Shown: piece by piece, positions 16,012-17,188 of the stretch
Layout of the letters: each line of letters begins with the position of its first letter
Position numbering within the stretch: position 1 is the first letter of the stretch
NCBI GenBank assembly: GCA_035574455.1
Contig: DATLYT010000042.1
Span: 1-17,188, forward strand
From: DATLYT01 sp035574455
GTDB taxonomy: Bacteria > Bacteroidota > Ignavibacteria > UBA10030
Length of the DNA: 17,188 nt
Direction: 5' to 3'
The notes under the pieces: model-generated
Told to the model about the DNA's origin: nothing
The model's input: only the letters and a program-made list of their open reading frames with translations
Databases searched by the model: none
Translations under genes and position numbers: made by a program

Positions 16012-16040
16012 TCTCAAGTTGACCGATTCTCCGCACTGTT

Positions 16041-16784
16041 CTATCCCTGTTTGTGTCTCGCCTTTACGACCTCGAACATCACCAGTGCTCCTGCGACTGA
16101 GGCGTTGAGCGATTCAATCTTGCCATAGAGCGGAATCCTCACCAAAAAATCACACTTCTCCTTCACCAGTCGCCGAATCCCTCGCCCTTCATTGCCGACG
16201 ACGATGGCAATGGGTCCTGAGTAGTCTGCTTCATAGTATGTCCGTTCTCCCTCCATCGCCGTTCCGAGGATCCAGACACCGTGCTGTTTCAGTTCGTCCA
16301 ATGCCTGTGCGATGTTGGAAACTCGGGCAATCGGCACATGCATCGATGCGCCGGCGGAGGTTTTTGCGACCGTTTGGCCAATGGTGGCAGAATGGTGTTT
16401 AGAGACGATCACTCCGTGAACTCCGGCGCATTCCGCTGTTCGAATCAATGCCCCGACGTTGTGCGGGTCTTCTAATTCGTCGAGAACCAGAATGAACGCA
16501 GGCTCATTGTTGCGGCGTGCAATCTCCAGTAGGTCTTCAACTTCCACGTACGCTACGGCCGCAATCATTGCCGCAACACCCTGCGTGACCGTCTCTTCGC
16601 CAAGCTCGCGGAAACGCTGTTTGGCTGTCTGCGTGACCGGGATGCCGCGCTGTTTTGCCAGGGCGTAAATCCTGTCGATCGTACCACCTTTTGCCCCGAA
16701 CATGATCAGGATTTTCTCGATGGGCGCTCCGGACTTCAGTGCCTCGAGCACCGGCTGGCGGCCAAAGATGATCTCGCTCTTCAT
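16041..16784 (-). CDS. rlmB: 23S rRNA 2'-O-ribose methyltransferase, TrmH family group 3 (RlmB-like)
   Basis: This 247-residue SPOUT-class enzyme uses SAM to methylate a ribose 2'-OH; in E. coli RlmB the target is G2251 of 23S rRNA. An N-terminal substrate-binding domain (1 to about 75, IIFGRQPVLEAL) precedes the knotted catalytic domain with motif 1 LDELEDPHNVGALIRT (101-116), motif 2 VVGNEGRGI (195-203) and motif 3 IPLYGKIESLNASVA (217-231). Length matches the family. The start is the ATG at 16784-16782, giving MKSEII. The frame extends upstream to 16901, but that stretch lies inside the preceding gene and does not resemble the family. The ATG shares 4 nt (ATGA) with the stop of the glutaredoxin-like gene, indicating coupling. 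It converges with the + strand genes, leaving 29 bp after the 52-aa ORF; no clear terminator hairpin was seen there. Confidence 0.94.
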   Translation of the reverse strand: MKSEIIFGRQPVLEALKSGAPIEKILIMFGAKGGTIDRIYALAKQRGIPVTQTAKQRFRELGEETVTQGVAAMIAAVAYVEVEDLLEIARRNNEPAFILVLDELEDPHNVGALIRTAECAGVHGVIVSKHHSATIGQTVAKTSAGASMHVPIARVSNIAQALDELKQHGVWILGTAMEGERTYYEADYSGPIAIVVGNEGRGIRRLVKEKCDFLVRIPLYGKIESLNASVAGALVMFEVVKARHKQG

Positions 16785-17188
16785 CTGTTTTCTGTGGTAC
16801 CCAAAACGCGCAAATGCTGCCGCTTCATCTCGCGTTTTTCGAGCGCTCTTCCGATCACAAACACGGCGATACCGGCGAGGAAGAAATACAGGTCGGTCCA
16901 CATATCGCCAAGGATGCCGTAGAAGAACCCAACGAACACCGTCATGAAGCCGAGCGCCTCAAGGAATTTTGCTGCCATAAGACGTGGGGTGAACTTGTAG
17001 ACCAAGCCAAGAACCTCGCGCAGGCGTTGTTCTGTTATCTCGCCGGCAACTTCATTAACCCCATTGATGACGACCACCGGCACGCTGACGAGATACTCTT
17101 TGTACTTCGGATGGTTTTCGGAAAGGAGAATCTCTTTGAACTCAAAAGGTACTTCTTTCCGCAAGCGTCGGAGAAGAGCTTTGGCGTT
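16781..17188 (-). CDS. Glutaredoxin-like (DUF836-type) protein with two C-terminal membrane segments, partial
   Basis: The reading frame continues through the right edge, so the start is off the window; about 135 residues are visible. They begin NAKALLRRLRKE, as in the helix that follows the CxxC of glutaredoxin-like DUF836 proteins. The strand and cis-proline motif SVPVVVING (35-43) comes next, then EITEQRLREVL. Two hydrophobic segments follow, about 76-93 (FLEALGFMTVFVGFFYGI) and about 99-113 (DLYFFLAGIAVFVIG), and a basic tail KREMKRQHLR. A redox domain tethered to the membrane is inferred; the active-site cysteines would lie outside the window. The TTG at 17164 is an unlikely start because it would cut the thioredoxin fold. 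The stop overlaps the rlmB start by 4 nt. Confidence 0.7.
   Translation of the reverse strand, partial: NAKALLRRLRKEVPFEFKEILLSENHPKYKEYLVSVPVVVINGVNEVAGEITEQRLREVLGLVYKFTPRLMAAKFLEALGFMTVFVGFFYGILGDMWTDLYFFLAGIAVFVIGRALEKREMKRQHLRVLGTTENR

Noticed and set aside
15817..16017. 66-codon - strand frame opposite the regulator end
   Set aside because: It has no ribosome binding site, its composition is a shadow of basic Lys/Arg codons, and the + strand ORF has better signals.
16785..16901. 39-residue N-terminal extension of RlmB
   Set aside because: It overlaps the upstream glutaredoxin-like gene and does not resemble RlmB. The 4-nt overlap start at 16784 fits the family.
1..17188. tRNA or rRNA genes, CRISPR arrays, insertion sequences, phage or defence genes
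   Set aside because: I looked for cloverleaf-type sequences, regularly spaced repeats, transposase or recombinase motifs and toxin-antitoxin pairs and saw none.

Overview
The window is 17,188 bp of gene-dense bacterial chromosome of medium GC content (judged by eye at somewhat above 50%). Eleven genes from the left edge to about 15.9 kb all run on the + strand. A two-gene block on the - strand converges on them at the right edge. I found no rRNA or tRNA gene, transposase, CRISPR array or phage gene. The longest stretch without a gene is about 109 bp (7679-7787). The gene families, the weak or absent Shine-Dalgarno sites before several genes, and the mix of aerobic acyl-CoA catabolism with a fused transporter-like/spermidine-synthase protein suggest the Bacteroidota/Chlorobiota (FCB) side of the tree, perhaps an Ignavibacteria-like lineage. 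That placement is inference from general resemblance and is not proven here.

Layout. (1) 1-546: 3' part of a glutaryl-CoA dehydrogenase. (2) 555-3116: guaB (IMP dehydrogenase), followed with no gap by an M24 aminopeptidase. (3) 3170-7678: four overlapping genes, namely a GT4-like glycosyltransferase, purD, a galE-like epimerase and meaB. Each stop codon overlaps the next start, so they are almost certainly one translationally coupled unit. (4) 7679-7787: a gap holding a perfect 11-bp inverted repeat. (5) 7788-13713: a short-chain-type acyl-CoA dehydrogenase, a 1024-residue protein with about 13 membrane segments, a spermidine-synthase-like domain and a TPR tail, and an acyl-CoA carboxylase carboxyltransferase subunit of the methylcrotonyl-CoA type. 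(6) 13735-16011: an unrecognised exported protein, an NtrC-type sigma-54 response regulator, and a 52-codon ORF overlapping the regulator's stop codon. (7) 16041-17188, - strand: a glutaredoxin-like protein with two membrane segments (its start lies off the window), overlapping by 4 nt the start of a 23S rRNA 2'-O-methyltransferase (rlmB/trmH family).

How the genes fit together. Four genes point to acyl-CoA catabolism of amino acids or short acids: glutaryl-CoA dehydrogenase (lysine/tryptophan route), a butyryl-CoA-type dehydrogenase, an MCC-type carboxyltransferase (leucine-type route) and MeaB (chaperone GTPase for B12-dependent methylmalonyl-CoA mutase). Their usual partners (biotin carboxylase subunit, mutase, ETF) are not in the window, so the pathway genes appear dispersed. 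guaB and purD are purine biosynthesis. The glycosyltransferase and epimerase suggest polysaccharide or surface sugar synthesis. I see no clear defence or mobile system. The most under-described items are the transporter-like/spermidine-synthase/TPR fusion, the exported protein at 13735, the 52-aa overlapping ORF, the glutaredoxin-like membrane protein and the palindrome at 7688-7719.
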